The notes beneath the pieces are model-generated. The model was not told the DNA's origin. It ran no database searches and saw only the letters and a list, made by a program, of their open reading frames with translations. This document shows positions 63,155-64,000 of a stretch of 64,000 bases of DNA, in pieces. This stretch comes from Halorussus marinus (GTDB lineage: Archaea; Halobacteriota; Halobacteria; Halobacteriales; Haladaptataceae), in assembly GCF_004765795.1 (NCBI RefSeq), contig NZ_SBIV01000003.1:186001-250000 (forward strand), given 5' to 3'. Position numbers and translations under genes: made by a program. The first letter of the stretch is position 1. Every line of letters starts with the position of its first letter.

Positions 63155-64000
63155 GATCCAACTGCTGGTCGACGGCTCGGGCAACCGCCGCGCCCTTACC
63201 TCGATTCTGGACGACAACCACACTCCGGTCGTCGACGAGGAGTTGCGCGAGGTCGATCTGTATCTCGTCGACGAGCCGTCGTTTCACCGATACAGCGACG
63301 CGCTAGAGCGCCGCAAAAGAGAGCTCGATCCGGTGTTCTGTCCGGTCGTCCTCGTGCGCCGGGACCAGACGCCGGTCACGGTCGACCTCCCGGACGTCGA
63401 GACCGCCGAGCGCCCGCTGGTCGTCGACGACGTCGTGACCGCCCCCGTCGAACCGGCGTCGCTGTTCCGGACCATCTCGAACCTCCTCGCGCGTCGCAAC
63501 CAGACCGCCGAACTCCACGCCGACCTCCGGGCGCAAAACGACGAGCTCCGGCAGTTCAAGAACGCGGTCGAGCACGCCGGTCACGCGATCCTCATCACCG
63601 ATCCCGACGGGGTCATCGAGTACGTCAACCCGGCCTTCGAGCGGATGACCGGCTACGCCGCCGCCGAGGTCATCGGCGAAAACCCCCGGATCCTCAAATC
63701 CGGCGAGCAGGACGAGTCGCTGTACCGGGAGCTGTGGCACACCATCCGGGACGGCGACATCTGGACCGGCGAACTGGTCAACGAGCGCAAATCCGGCGAG
63801 CGGTTCGTGATCAATCAGACGATCGCGCCGATCGCGGACGCCGACGGGGAGATTCAGGCGTTCGTCGGGATTCAAGACGACATCACCGCGCACAAACTGC
63901 GCGAGCAACAGCTCACGGTGTTCCACCGCATACTCAGACACAACCTCCGGAACAAAGGGACGGTCATCAACGGGTACGCCGCCGAACTCGAGGCGTCTCT
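63147..64000 (+). CDS. Histidine kinase with receiver-like and PAS domains (cut by window end)
   Basis: At least 284 aa; the 3' end is outside the window. Residues 1-118 are strongly similar to the first 118 of the preceding kinase (IQLL..GNRRAL, VDEEL, DLYLVDEPSFHRY, VFCPVVL, TPVTVDLP), again with Asp42 but no acidic pair or conserved Lys. Residues about 135-250 form a PAS domain (VEHAGHAILITDPDGVIEYVNPAFERMTGY, then ERKSGERFVINQTIAPI and GIQDDITAHK). The H-box FHRILRHNLRNKGTVI has His265. A full ATPase domain is expected beyond 64000. ATG at 63147 overlaps the preceding stop by 8 nt, so it is cotranslated with the KaiC-kinase operon. Confidence 0.88.
   Translation, partial: MAEIQLLVDGSGNRRALTSILDDNHTPVVDEELREVDLYLVDEPSFHRYSDALERRKRELDPVFCPVVLVRRDQTPVTVDLPDVETAERPLVVDDVVTAPVEPASLFRTISNLLARRNQTAELHADLRAQNDELRQFKNAVEHAGHAILITDPDGVIEYVNPAFERMTGYAAAEVIGENPRILKSGEQDESLYRELWHTIRDGDIWTGELVNERKSGERFVINQTIAPIADADGEIQAFVGIQDDITAHKLREQQLTVFHRILRHNLRNKGTVINGYAAELEAS

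Overview
The window is a stretch of haloarchaeal chromosome (class Halobacteria). The evidence is very high G+C visible everywhere, Asp/Glu-rich proteins, twin-arginine signals followed by lipoboxes, archaeal TATA boxes placed about 24-31 nt before many start codons (leaderless mRNAs), and families that are largely haloarchaeal (HalOD1, amphi-Trp, HNLRN-type histidine kinases). I cannot name the genus. It reads as ordinary, densely packed core chromosome: 59 genes supported here, no insertion sequence, CRISPR array, rRNA or tRNA that I can see, and many gene pairs that overlap by ATGA or meet tail to tail with almost no gap.

Layout. 0-6 kb: an arylsulfotransferase-like surface protein, two MFS transporters, an S66 peptidase and a small membrane protein. 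6-10 kb, minus strand: a ZIP metal transporter and a complete Mn/Zn-type ABC uptake operon (binding protein, ATPase, permease, joined by ATGA overlaps) behind a perfect DtxR/MntR-like palindrome. 10-24.5 kb: a class V aminotransferase, a PRC-barrel-like small protein, a TraB-like protein, bacterial-type NAD-dependent DNA ligase, an ABC-2 exporter pair, UvrC, a stomatin-like protein, UvrB, and a Tat-exported protein built from tandem modules. 24-33.5 kb: a ferritin-like protein, a membrane histidine kinase, two divergent tandem rhodaneses, PRPP synthetase, a HalOD1 protein, IleRS, a SHOCT protein and a HIT hydrolase. 34-37.7 kb: metY-metX (methionine synthesis by direct sulfhydrylation) and an HtrA-like protease. 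37.7-48.5 kb: an NAD-binding epimerase-like protein, two FAD oxidoreductases, SerB, a possible PD-(D/E)XK nuclease, a CPSF-like beta-CASP ribonuclease, a creatininase, a methyltransferase and a universal stress protein. 48.6-55.1 kb: an XPD-like Fe-S helicase and a thiamine-type ABC operon (thiB-thiP-thiQ). 55-60.5 kb: membrane proteins, a beta-propeller protein, a phosphohexomutase and a small Tat lipoprotein. 60.5-64 kb: a double-domain KaiC-like ATPase followed by two histidine kinases, the second cut by the window end.

The most unusual signals are: (i) a 104-bp palindrome-rich insertion between thiP and thiQ, bounded by direct copies of the stop/Shine-Dalgarno/start junction with a third, partial copy inside; (ii) the metal-regulator palindrome before the ABC uptake operon; (iii) two genes that appear to be preceded by very short leaderless upstream ORFs, one coupled to its gene by ATGA; (iv) the KaiC plus paired kinase cluster, whose kinases share a duplicated receiver-like N-terminus; (v) a secreted protein with a near-exact 300-bp internal duplication and a third, diverged module; and (vi) an unassigned protein with PD...ExK nuclease-like residues. 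All functions are from reading sequence only; no database search was run.
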